From a virus: DNA of 23,631 nucleotides. A program made the position numbers and the translations under genes. A model generated the notes under the pieces. That model searched no databases. It saw only the letters and a program-made list of their open reading frames with translations, and had not been told where the DNA came from. The stretch covers positions 1 through 23,631 of the IMG/VR virus record IMGVR_UViG_3300035698_008285; one strand, given 5' to 3'. Shown here piece by piece: positions 15,396 through 22,004 of this stretch (the stretch's first letter is position 1; each line of letters opens with the position of its first letter).

Positions 15396-16088
15396 CTATA
15401 CCTCATCGTTCCTCTGTGTTAAATAACTTTTTCTGCTTTGAACTAAAGTTTCTGGCGGGTCATGCCGTGGTTCTGTGTGCTTGCGGAATTCTCTGCTCGC
15501 TTGATAATGCTCCACGATTGGCTTTATGTCCAGCCCGAATCGCTTTGGAGAAGTGTCAAAGATCCACGTCCATTCCGGTGACAATTCCTTGCAGACATCA
15601 TCCACATACGTGAGGACACTTTGAGGCTGACGCACTCCAGTACGCTTTACGTCTTCGATACACCATTGCTTGAGCGTGTGATATACATCTTCATGAGTTA
15701 GGAGTGGAGGACAGATTACCGTTCCACTCATGGGTCTACCACTCATGCTTGCAACCGATACAGGAGGAATCTTTTCACTAAACCACGTATTCGGCAAGAA
15801 TAGACGGGGATCTTGCCGTATAACAGCGTCAGCATCCACAAATAGTATTGATTTAGTCGGGTGATATGTTGCGAAATACATAATCATCCAAGGCTTCTCT
15901 TTTACGCATTCAGTCCACGTCTTTCCTTCGAGATGATGAGCTGTAATCAGATGGGAGGTCAGCTCAAACTCTTCGAGGCTTTCTTGCAGTCTGAGTGCTT
16001 CCTGCTCATACTCACCGGGAGTGAAGTATGAACACACTACTAAGTCACGCCACCATCGCTCACGTCTGTTTTGAATCATATCATTCAT
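15396..16088 (-). CDS. GT-A-like glycosyltransferase with DxD motif
   Basis: The 230-residue protein carries ILFVDADAVIRQDPRLFLP (around residue 80), a D-x-D motif like that of the neighbouring GT at 14302-14973, and WMIMYFATYHPTKS just before it, which matches the strand and helix leading to a GT-A active site. After it comes VASMSGRPMSGTVICPP, comparable to the acceptor-side loop. The start is the ATG at 16088, overlapping the upstream stop as ATGA; a further in-frame start 39 bases earlier would lie inside the previous gene. The two GTs may act in sequence on one glycan. Confidence 0.7.
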   Translation of the reverse strand: MNDMIQNRRERWWRDLVVCSYFTPGEYEQEALRLQESLEEFELTSHLITAHHLEGKTWTECVKEKPWMIMYFATYHPTKSILFVDADAVIRQDPRLFLPNTWFSEKIPPVSVASMSGRPMSGTVICPPLLTHEDVYHTLKQWCIEDVKRTGVRQPQSVLTYVDDVCKELSPEWTWIFDTSPKRFGLDIKPIVEHYQASREFRKHTEPRHDPPETLVQSRKSYLTQRNDEV

Positions 16089-16681
16089 AATACTCTCACT
16101 TTTTCGTAAAACCAAATCAAAGTCCATACTCGGTCAGCATAGTCCTGTGCGTCAGGCATGAGATAACCACAGCACCCGCCACTATACATAGCAGCTGCCC
16201 AGAAAGTACTCATCTGTTCACCTGTCTCATTATAAAGTTTGTCTGAATACCGTTCACTATAAGCCACAATCAATGTAGAAATATCTTTTGGGTTTGTCAA
16301 ATCAAAAGACTTCGGATCGCGGCCTAACTGCTCTGCAGCATCCTGACAATAAGCCCACGTCATGCAATACGGGTTATCTGGAAGACCTTTTTCCTGTGCT
16401 AAAATAGCAGGTAAGAAAATCCTGCAACAGTCAGTCTTCCAGATAACCCGTATACAAGGCATCTTAAGAATCTTTCGTTGTTGCATTGTTATCACAGGAT
16501 TGGTAATCATGATTGCATCGGCTATCACAACTGCATCTGTTTCGATTGGTTTTTCTATCTCTTCCACAAACACAAAACTCAATAACAAACATACAGTGAA
16601 AAAGATGACAGAGGATACCCATCCTAACGTGGTAAAGATGTTTCCTGATTTTCCGTGCTTTACTTTTTTATCATGCTTCAT
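16085..16681 (-). CDS. Membrane-anchored protein, possibly transglycosylase-like
   Basis: The 198-residue protein has a basic N-terminus (MKHDKKVKHGKSGN) and one transmembrane segment (about residues 17-40, VSSVIFFTVCLLLSFVFV), so the rest probably lies outside the cytoplasm. The distal part has an order reminiscent of lytic transglycosylases: helix, DPKSFDLTNPKDISTLIVAY, then WAAAMYSGGCCGYLMPDAQDY ends resembling the A-x-Y-N-x-G loop. The usual Glu-Ser catalytic motif was not found with confidence, though a Glu occurs in LAQEKGLP. Six Cys residues suggest disulfides. The enzyme role is a weak hypothesis. Confidence 0.45.
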   Translation of the reverse strand: MKHDKKVKHGKSGNIFTTLGWVSSVIFFTVCLLLSFVFVEEIEKPIETDAVVIADAIMITNPVITMQQRKILKMPCIRVIWKTDCCRIFLPAILAQEKGLPDNPYCMTWAYCQDAAEQLGRDPKSFDLTNPKDISTLIVAYSERYSDKLYNETGEQMSTFWAAAMYSGGCCGYLMPDAQDYADRVWTLIWFYEKVRVL

Positions 16682-16737
16682 ATCAAACTCTTTTCTCCGA
16701 TTCCATTATTCTTATCGGCATTATTGGTTTGAGTACT

Positions 16738-17007
16738 TTAATAATTATTCTTTTTCTTCTTCGCTTTCTTTACTACTTTCTTCTTCGACCTGAACCTACT
16801 CTCCTCAATACCCATTCCCAAACGCATCCCGGCATCTTCCAAACTCCTACGACTGGTGATTGCTTCTCGCAAGGCTTCTTCAGCTTCAACAAGAGCAATC
16901 TGTGCTCCCATAGCATGGGCACTTCCATAAGTACCGAGACGGAATTGGAACTCCGCTTTGATCCAATGCTTGACGGCTTTGCGTAATTGAATGTTTTTAT
17001 CGGTCAT
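16738..17007 (-). CDS. Small helical protein with Lys-rich tail
   Basis: The 89-residue protein has a helical N-terminal two-thirds (RKAVKHWIKAEFQFRLG, then ALVEAEEALREAITSRRS) and a very basic C-terminal tail (RSKKKVVKKAKKKKNNY), which could bind nucleic acid or a phosphorylated surface. It is not recognised. The ATG at 17007 follows an in-frame TTG; a weak GGGA precedes it. It lies between two other unrecognised small genes. Confidence 0.55.
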   Translation of the reverse strand: MTDKNIQLRKAVKHWIKAEFQFRLGTYGSAHAMGAQIALVEAEEALREAITSRRSLEDAGMRLGMGIEESRFRSKKKVVKKAKKKKNNY

Positions 17008-17065
17008 CAATTGTCATTCCCATTTTCTACAATCATTATACGACGAGAGGTGAGTGTCAATCCAA

Positions 17066-17569
17066 TTATAATCGTGACGCTTCCATTTTCGCTTTGGAGA
17101 AGTAGCATGTTTCCACAAGTTCGGAATGCTCAAACCCTCTGAAAGCAGCTCTCCACCCACAATTAGAAAGACTGGTTGCTTCATAATATATCTGAATAGA
17201 ACACCCTTTATAATCAGGATGCCATACACGATTATCAATTGCAGAATTTATATTCAAAAGCACATCGTCCTTTGTCTTGGCGCGCGGTCTCTTTTCCTCG
17301 TCATCATATTCTTCTGAAATGACAGGGACAGAAACTGCTGCCTTCTCTCCTAAATCCTTCAGAATATCCAAAAGCCTTTTATTGGTATCATCCATTTCCC
17401 GCCTGCGTGAATTGATGATGTTGAGATAGGAATTTTCCAACGCATCCCTCATCCGATCTTCCGACTCGCTATCAAACATGGGCATCATTGCGAGGATCCT
17501 ATCACGCAATCGATTCAATGACATGATCCAATCTTCTCCCTCAATAAACGGATTTCCTTTTTTAATCAT
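17066..17569 (-). CDS. Hypothetical protein, 167 residues
   Basis: This protein is not recognised. Its N-terminal half is charged and helical (RLRDRILAMMPMFDSESEDR, RRREMDDTNKRLLDILKD), and the C-terminal half has strand-like segments with aromatic residues (CSIQIYYEATSLSNCGWRAA). It starts 3 bases after the stop of the zinc-ribbon membrane gene. Another frame of the same strand is open over 17014-17238, but it lacks a good start and is taken as a shadow. Confidence 0.55.
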   Translation of the reverse strand: MIKKGNPFIEGEDWIMSLNRLRDRILAMMPMFDSESEDRMRDALENSYLNIINSRRREMDDTNKRLLDILKDLGEKAAVSVPVISEEYDDEEKRPRAKTKDDVLLNINSAIDNRVWHPDYKGCSIQIYYEATSLSNCGWRAAFRGFEHSELVETCYFSKAKMEASRL

Positions 17570-17572
17570 CTC

Positions 17573-18133
17573 TTATTTTCCTTTCTTTTCATTCTTCAAA
17601 CCCTCTGCTGCCTTCTGCATCGGGCTTGATTCCATATACACTTTGCCCATAGGCACAGACACAGGCTTTTCTTCAAGCAATTTGATTTCTGCCTGCTTTA
17701 ATTCCTCCACCAGTGCAAACGGAACTTCTGGTGGAGAGTACTTCTGAACGGTGATGGGTTGAGTGTTCAACTTCTTCAACTCCACCCCGATAACCACCAA
17801 TGCAATGGAAGAAGTAATTATTGACAGAATGATAATGGTCACACATACGTGAGGCCACCAGCTTTCAATCCACTTGCATATTTCCTTGAACCCTTCAATC
17901 TGAGCTGTTCCAACTTTCCGCACAGCATCCCGGAAATTCATGAGAGCTTCGGCTGTGGTCTTTTTCGTTCTCCCAACCTCTTGCCACAAATCACGATTCA
18001 TAACAAACGCGCGGTTACAGTTCCAGCACCAATACTCTTTCTTAGAACGGAGATGATTAAACCGTTTCTCCCTTACTGAACCATTCCGACCACACCGTGG
18101 ACAATCCCATACTTCTATTTCATTTTCTTTCAT
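17573..18133 (-). CDS. Zinc-ribbon and transmembrane protein
   Basis: The 186-residue protein begins with a zinc-ribbon-like pair, CPRCGRNG (Cys11 and Cys14) and CWNCNRAF (about Cys36 and Cys39). A helical region follows, then one transmembrane segment near residues 95-120 (VCVTIIILSIITSSIALVVI), and a polar tail with Pro-rich and Lys-rich stretches. A zinc ribbon on the cytoplasmic side of a membrane anchor suggests a scaffold or sensor. No catalytic motif is visible. AGGAG lies 7 bases before the ATG. It belongs to the block of poorly known small genes after the head protein. Confidence 0.65.
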   Translation of the reverse strand: MKENEIEVWDCPRCGRNGSVREKRFNHLRSKKEYWCWNCNRAFVMNRDLWQEVGRTKKTTAEALMNFRDAVRKVGTAQIEGFKEICKWIESWWPHVCVTIIILSIITSSIALVVIGVELKKLNTQPITVQKYSPPEVPFALVEELKQAEIKLLEEKPVSVPMGKVYMESSPMQKAAEGLKNEKKGK

Positions 18134-18154
18134 CGTTGGTCTCCTATGGTTTAA

Positions 18155-18355
18155 TTATTTCTTTTTGCTGAATACAATTCCGTTATCACCCTCAATGGGT
18201 TTGAGATGTTTGTTCTTTCCATAAGCGATGTCTTCCGGGATTCCGTTCGGGAAGGCTCTGCAATAATTTACTTGGGTTATCTCACTCTCTCCCAAGTTAC
18301 GGACACCCATAAAATGAACGCATTTTCTTTTGGAACATTCAGGTTGTTCTAGCAT
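18155..18355 (-). CDS. Small Cys-containing conserved protein (66 residues)
   Basis: The short protein has CSKRKCVHFMG near the N-terminus, then NYCRAFPNGIPEDIAYGKNK and HLKPIEGDNGIVF. The pattern C-x-A-F-P-x-G-I-P with a later H-x-x-P-x-x-G-D-x-G-I-x-F is shared by many small bacterial and phage proteins of unknown function. The Cys residues may bind zinc. The start is the ATG at 18355, 9 bases after AAGGAG; a TTG two codons earlier is less well placed. Confidence 0.65.
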   Translation of the reverse strand: MLEQPECSKRKCVHFMGVRNLGESEITQVNYCRAFPNGIPEDIAYGKNKHLKPIEGDNGIVFSKKK

Positions 18356-18385
18356 TTTCAATTTCTCCTTCTATCATCATTATAC

Positions 18386-19945
18386 TTATGGCCCGAGGAG
18401 TCCGACGAAGAAATCATGGATTTCTTTCGGAAGTAATTTCCCATTCACACCATAGTCCTTATGGGTAAATGAACAGAAAGACTCAGCAAACAGTTCTGAT
18501 GAGCTGCTTGCTCCATACTCTGAAACATTCTTAATCACAAAATCAGCTCCATCTCGAAATACTTCATCTTGAACTATATCCCATACACTGCGATCCCACC
18601 TTTTTAATTGGCGTTCCGCACAATGACCTAGTTCATGCCGAAAACTTCCAGACGATGTATTATCAACATTATACTTACCAAACCGTAGCCCACGATTAGG
18701 TTTACTATTACCAAAAGGAATTCTCATCTCCTGCATAGAATCCCACCACGTACCAACAGTTCCTTTCTCAACTACATACCGTGTCGGTGCAGCTTGCATC
18801 TCCTTTATAAAATTGAGGATGGGTTTAATCGCATCTTTTTTGATATACTCATTGCCCTTTCTCATCCTATAAATTTCATCTGTAATATCGTCTATTCGCT
18901 TCTTAGTCTCTTTTGAAACCCATCCAATATCCTTAATCTTTTTCGTATCAACCCCTTCTATTACTTTTATAAATGGTTTTTTTGGATCACACGCTGCTTC
19001 CATTCTTGCCAAAGATTCCGCACAGTGTATATTACCTGTGCTCTTCTCTAGTTCTCTGATCCGAGCTATAACTGGATCCCGACGCGATATAGCACCTGCC
19101 AGATCTTTCTTTGACTTAGCCATCCGTTTATCTTTAGCCTTCTCAAGTTCTTTCTTTAGATCCTTTGTCCTTTTTGGAGGTTTACGAACAACTGGTTTTT
19201 TCTTTGGATATCGTTTACGCTTTGGCTTCGGGGTTTCTATTGGAGGTTTAGTTTTCTTCTTTGGTATTGTTTTCGGTACTGCTGTGGATGTAGGGGTTTT
19301 CTTTTTCCGAGGATATTTCTTTCTTGGAGTGACCAGAGTGCCATCCGGGTTTCTTTTTCTTGGGTAATATTTACGCTTCTTCTTCGACCGTAGTGGGTTT
19401 AGCCCACCCGGAACAACAGGAGACACAGGCTGAACCGTCGGTGGTAACTCAGTAGGCAAAATGGATTCAACTCGCTGGGCAGGTTGTCTCTTTGGAAACT
19501 TTACTTTCTTTGCTTTTGCTGGAGCGGTCTTTTTACCTCGGAGGAGGTCTTTTCCGGCCCAAGTGCTTTGACGCTTCTTGCTAGCGAGAGATCCCTTGAC
19601 CCGTTCCTTATCGATACTTCGGTTGACAGCATCACGCAAGTCTTCCTTCGGGGTTGCAGCTGTGATCGGTTCCGGAACCCAAGCACATCGACAGCTCGGA
19701 TGACGAGGAATCAGGCCTCGGGCCTCTTCCACCTTCATGATCTCACCTTCCATCGACGCACACATCCCACAATTATGTACCAATACATCATCCACATAAT
19801 ATTCAGGATTACTATCAACTTTCTTGTTGTAAACATATACCCTTCCATGTATAATGGATACTATCAGATGACAAACACGAAGGAGATTATAGAAATGGCG
19901 TTTGAATTTACATGCAATCAATGTGGTGTTGTATTTACAAGACAT
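18386..19945 (-). CDS. Mu F/SPP1 gp7-like head protein, C-terminal half with C-intein and zincin-like domain
   Basis: The 519-residue product begins with a C-terminal intein fragment (about residues 27-58), ending DDVLVHN just before Cys59, the first residue of the rejoined head protein. Residues 59-91 complete the Mu F motif (CGMCASMEGE, then PRHPSCRCAW). Next comes a long basic low-complexity linker with repeated Y-P-[KR]-K units (about 130-260). The C-terminal domain has HELGH (437-441) and, later, SSSELFAESF, the zincin pattern of an HExxH metal site plus a downstream Glu. Spliced to the first half it gives about 710 residues. The start codon is uncertain: ATG at 19945 is chosen, with a TTG two codons earlier; neither has a good ribosome binding site. 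Confidence 0.75.
   Translation of the reverse strand: MSCKYNTTLIACKFKRHFYNLLRVCHLIVSIIHGRVYVYNKKVDSNPEYYVDDVLVHNCGMCASMEGEIMKVEEARGLIPRHPSCRCAWVPEPITAATPKEDLRDAVNRSIDKERVKGSLASKKRQSTWAGKDLLRGKKTAPAKAKKVKFPKRQPAQRVESILPTELPPTVQPVSPVVPGGLNPLRSKKKRKYYPRKRNPDGTLVTPRKKYPRKKKTPTSTAVPKTIPKKKTKPPIETPKPKRKRYPKKKPVVRKPPKRTKDLKKELEKAKDKRMAKSKKDLAGAISRRDPVIARIRELEKSTGNIHCAESLARMEAACDPKKPFIKVIEGVDTKKIKDIGWVSKETKKRIDDITDEIYRMRKGNEYIKKDAIKPILNFIKEMQAAPTRYVVEKGTVGTWWDSMQEMRIPFGNSKPNRGLRFGKYNVDNTSSGSFRHELGHCAERQLKRWDRSVWDIVQDEVFRDGADFVIKNVSEYGASSSSELFAESFCSFTHKDYGVNGKLLPKEIHDFFVGLLGP
19772..19867 (-). other. C-terminal split-intein fragment (blocks F and G)
   Basis: The 32 residues from LIVSIIHGR through VYVYNKKVDSNPEYY to VDDVLVHN match intein block F (V-Y-x-x-x-V) and block G (V-H-N followed by Cys). 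The last Asn would cyclise, and the next residue, Cys at 19769-19771, is the C-extein nucleophile. This is close in size to known split C-inteins of about 35 residues. Confidence 0.85.
19827..19855 (+). promoter_or_regulatory. Predicted sigma-70-type promoter for the endonuclease gene
   Basis: TTGTAA (19827-19832) and a perfect TATAAT (19850-19855) are separated by 17 bases, about 40 bases before the endonuclease ATG and pointing the same way. On the other strand these bases code for the C-intein segment (the two Ile of SIIHG are the -10 box). Such a promoter would express the endonuclease independently of the late operon. Confidence 0.6.
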
Positions 19946-20758
19946 AGTCAATCCCGTTCAAACAGGTGTAAAATAACAAACCACTATTATTGTAGTGGTG
20001 TTTGTTATCATAAAGCATGCCAAAAGCAGAAAACAATAAAATGTATTGAATGCAGAAAGGTGTTTTTGCCATCAAGACCCAGAAAGTTCTGTTCATGGGA
20101 ATGCTATAGTAACCATAAATCAAGAAATGGAAGAGTCGAAAAAATATGTGTGTTATGTGGCTCCAAATTCTCATGTAAACAATCATCATCAAAAAAAAGA
20201 ATTCACTGCCAAAAATGTGTGAAATATATTTCAAATCACCGCAAATACTCTTGGATAAGGTGTCAAACATGTGGGAAGCGGACACAACAAAAACACTCTG
20301 ACATCCAACGCGGTAATATACGAACCCACTGCTCTGAAGAATGCAGGAGACCTCCCCAATACACAAATTGTAAAACTTGTGGAAAGAGATTCCGACACAC
20401 CCCCTCAAAGAAAAATCCATTCTGCTGTTTCTCATGCTACCGTAAATACAAAGGAGAAACAAAACCAGAAGCAAAAGTACGTCGGGCTTTATCATCACTT
20501 GGTATCTCCTTTATCCAAGAACATGCAATCGGACGGTACAGTATTGATTTTTTCCTGACCGATTTGAATCTTGCCCTTGAAGTAGACGGGGAGTATTGGC
20601 ATGAGCAAACCAAAGAACGCGATCTGAAGCGAGACAAAAGTCTTTTGAAAAAAGGAATACCGACCATACGAATCACCGACACAGAAATTGAAAACATGAA
20701 TAACCGCAGACGATGTATTATGAGTATTCTGAAGAAGCATTCCCGGAATAATCTTTGA
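19895..20758 (+). CDS. Zinc-finger EDxHD (Vsr-like) homing endonuclease, antisense to the head gene
   Basis: The only convincing plus-strand gene, 287 residues. Residues 1-185 contain five Cys pairs of the C-x-x-C ... C-x-x-x-C kind (for example CNQCGVVF, CIECRKVF, CVLCGSKF, CQTCGKRT and CKTCGKRF), likely zinc fingers for DNA binding. Residues 190-287 form a Vsr/EDxHD-type nuclease: EAKVRRALSSLGISF, YSIDFFL, LALEVDGEYWHEQ and ERDLKRDKSLLKKG with a final IPTIRIT strand, showing the Asp, Glu-x-Asp-Gly and Trp-His of that family. AGGAG is 9 bases before the ATG, with a promoter-like pair upstream. The gene is richer in A/T and AAA/ATA codons than its neighbours, as expected of an acquired mobile element. 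It lies exactly between two split-intein halves, so it probably spreads that insertion by cutting empty copies. Confidence 0.85.
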   Translation: MAFEFTCNQCGVVFTRHSQSRSNRCKITNHYYCSGVCYHKACQKQKTIKCIECRKVFLPSRPRKFCSWECYSNHKSRNGRVEKICVLCGSKFSCKQSSSKKRIHCQKCVKYISNHRKYSWIRCQTCGKRTQQKHSDIQRGNIRTHCSEECRRPPQYTNCKTCGKRFRHTPSKKNPFCCFSCYRKYKGETKPEAKVRRALSSLGISFIQEHAIGRYSIDFFLTDLNLALEVDGEYWHEQTKERDLKRDKSLLKKGIPTIRITDTEIENMNNRRRCIMSILKKHSRNNL

Positions 20759-21721
20759 TGCCTCTACCCATGTATCCCCCACAAAAATAGGGTGATCTTT
20801 CGTACAGATAACCACACCATTCATTGTATTTATTATTATCATTTCACCTGTATAACATCTACAATGACTTTTTAATACTTTTCTAATGCCTCTTCGAGTT
20901 AGAGCATTCTCAATTTTCTTCTGAATAGGAACTAACCCACTCCCAGAATCAATTAAAGTCCACCTTGGAAAACATACCCGATTGTCTCCCGCCGTTAACC
21001 ACTCGGCAAGGACTGTTACCTTACCGACGCCAAGTTCCTTATAGGCATCCAACTGTCCTTCTGCATGAGCAGCAACAACCTCCGTCCGTGCTATCATTCT
21101 TGCACGAGTACGGGTCAAACCTCCAATGCTCTTCGTCATCTTGCGAGCCATAGTCAAAGGGCTTTCTCCATTCGCAAGACCGAGAGCAAGTGTTCTGCTT
21201 ATATCGTTTGCCATCGTGTCAGTAACACCTTTGAGGGAATTGAATGCTCTAGTATATATTGCTTCAATCCGTTTAGTTTCTTCAGCACCTTGAAAACTCA
21301 CTCCGAGCACGTTCCCTGATGGTTTGAGTCGCTGTGCTTCGGGCGTTTTTAAGACATCACCGTACACCTGCTGGTATGCTCTGTTCTGTCCTTTTTTATA
21401 TGCACTCTCAACATAAGGTGCGAGCCATGGGGTTCCCGTAGTATTGCTTGTGGAGAGGATATTCGTATTGACTTGCTGGTCGAGCCACTTACGAAAGGAT
21501 GTGATCTTTTGTGCATCGGTACTGAATCGCCAGACCTGTCGTTCGACGATGTTGAGCTTGAGTGTTGGTGCAGGTTTGAGTCCGAAAGCATCATCCTTAA
21601 TGAGCAGCTCCCGAACGTTCCGAGCGACTATTGCAAATCGCTTATTCATTTCCCGAACGAACCGTAACCGAAGCACAGTTGTTTGAGTGGGATCTCTTTG
21701 GAGTGCTTTTAACTTAGCCAT
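20495..21721 (-). CDS. Mu F/SPP1 gp7-like head protein, N-terminal half with N-intein
   Basis: The 408-residue product has a helical head-morphogenesis N-terminus (1-249), with ARMIARTEVVAAHAEGQLDA and then WLTAGDNRV, the first part of the Mu F motif. At Cys250 it switches to an N-terminal intein fragment: CFPRWTLIDSGSGLVPIQ (block A) and GVVICTKDHPIFVGDTWVEA (block B with T-x-x-H at 307-310). The conserved intein sequence ends near residue 331. The last 77 residues are the reverse reading of the endonuclease gene and look like a chance tail. The ATG overlaps the preceding stop as TAATG. This protein binds the portal or DNA path inside the procapsid in related phages. It needs splicing with the second half to be complete. 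Confidence 0.8.
   Translation of the reverse strand: MAKLKALQRDPTQTTVLRLRFVREMNKRFAIVARNVRELLIKDDAFGLKPAPTLKLNIVERQVWRFSTDAQKITSFRKWLDQQVNTNILSTSNTTGTPWLAPYVESAYKKGQNRAYQQVYGDVLKTPEAQRLKPSGNVLGVSFQGAEETKRIEAIYTRAFNSLKGVTDTMANDISRTLALGLANGESPLTMARKMTKSIGGLTRTRARMIARTEVVAAHAEGQLDAYKELGVGKVTVLAEWLTAGDNRVCFPRWTLIDSGSGLVPIQKKIENALTRRGIRKVLKSHCRCYTGEMIIINTMNGVVICTKDHPIFVGDTWVEASKIIPGMLLQNTHNTSSAVIHVFNFCVGDSYGRYSFFQKTFVSLQIAFFGLLMPILPVYFKGKIQIGQEKINTVPSDCMFLDKGDTK
20729..20974 (-). other. N-terminal split-intein fragment (blocks A and B)
   Basis: From Cys250 (codon 20972-20974), 82 residues fit an intein N-domain: block A with Cys1, block B with the T-x-x-H motif, then WVEASKIIPGMLL, the W-x-x-A...G-x-x-L end of the Hint fold. 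The final part overlaps the 3' end of the antisense endonuclease gene (stop at 20756-20758), so these bases serve both proteins. Confidence 0.85.
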
Positions 21722-21963
21722 TATAAATTATTCCAATCATAGTCTCCCCCGTACTGTCTTTGATGCAGAGCTACCTCATCTACTTTTATGCTATTCGATG
21801 TTTCAGGTGATGCTAACACCGGGATAGCTCCATGAACTATCTCATCATGGCATTCTTCGCAACAGTCCGTGAGATGCTGTTGACATATCCTGCATATCAC
21901 AGGAGGAAATAATTCACCGCAATGGAGGCACTTGTTCATTCGTTTTTCTTTCATGCTAAGCAT
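21721..21963 (-). CDS. Small zinc-ribbon protein between portal and head gene
   Basis: The 80-residue protein has CLHCGELF, CRICQQHL and CCEECHDE in its first 40 residues, a double C-x-x-C arrangement that probably binds one or two zinc ions. The rest is polar and ends DYDWNNL. The stop overlaps the ATG of the Mu F-like gene as TAATG. Three in-frame Met codons occur near the start and none has a strong ribosome binding site, so the start is uncertain; the first is given. A role in head assembly is inferred only from position. Confidence 0.6.
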   Translation of the reverse strand: MLSMKEKRMNKCLHCGELFPPVICRICQQHLTDCCEECHDEIVHGAIPVLASPETSNSIKVDEVALHQRQYGGDYDWNNL

Positions 21964-22004
21964 ACATACTATTTATAGAAAGCCTCTGATAAACCATTAT
22001 ACGA

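Noticed and set aside
17014-17238. Minus-strand 74-codon frame overlapping the 167-residue gene
   Set aside because: It has no ribosome binding site, lies in another frame over the end of a larger gene and shows no protein-like pattern. A frameshifted C-terminus of that gene is possible but unsupported.
19484-19894. Upstream extension of the endonuclease reading frame
   Set aside because: It is opposite the Mu F C-half coding sequence, the translation there has no nuclease or finger pattern, and the best ribosome binding site is before 19895.
20852-20860. Alternative intein start at the KSHCRC Cys residues (residues 287/289 of the N-half), which look like the HPxCRC end of a Mu F motif
   Set aside because: The real HPSCRC motif is in the second half, after VHN. 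With Cys1 at residue 250, blocks A and B fall in order and the rejoined Mu F motif is continuous.
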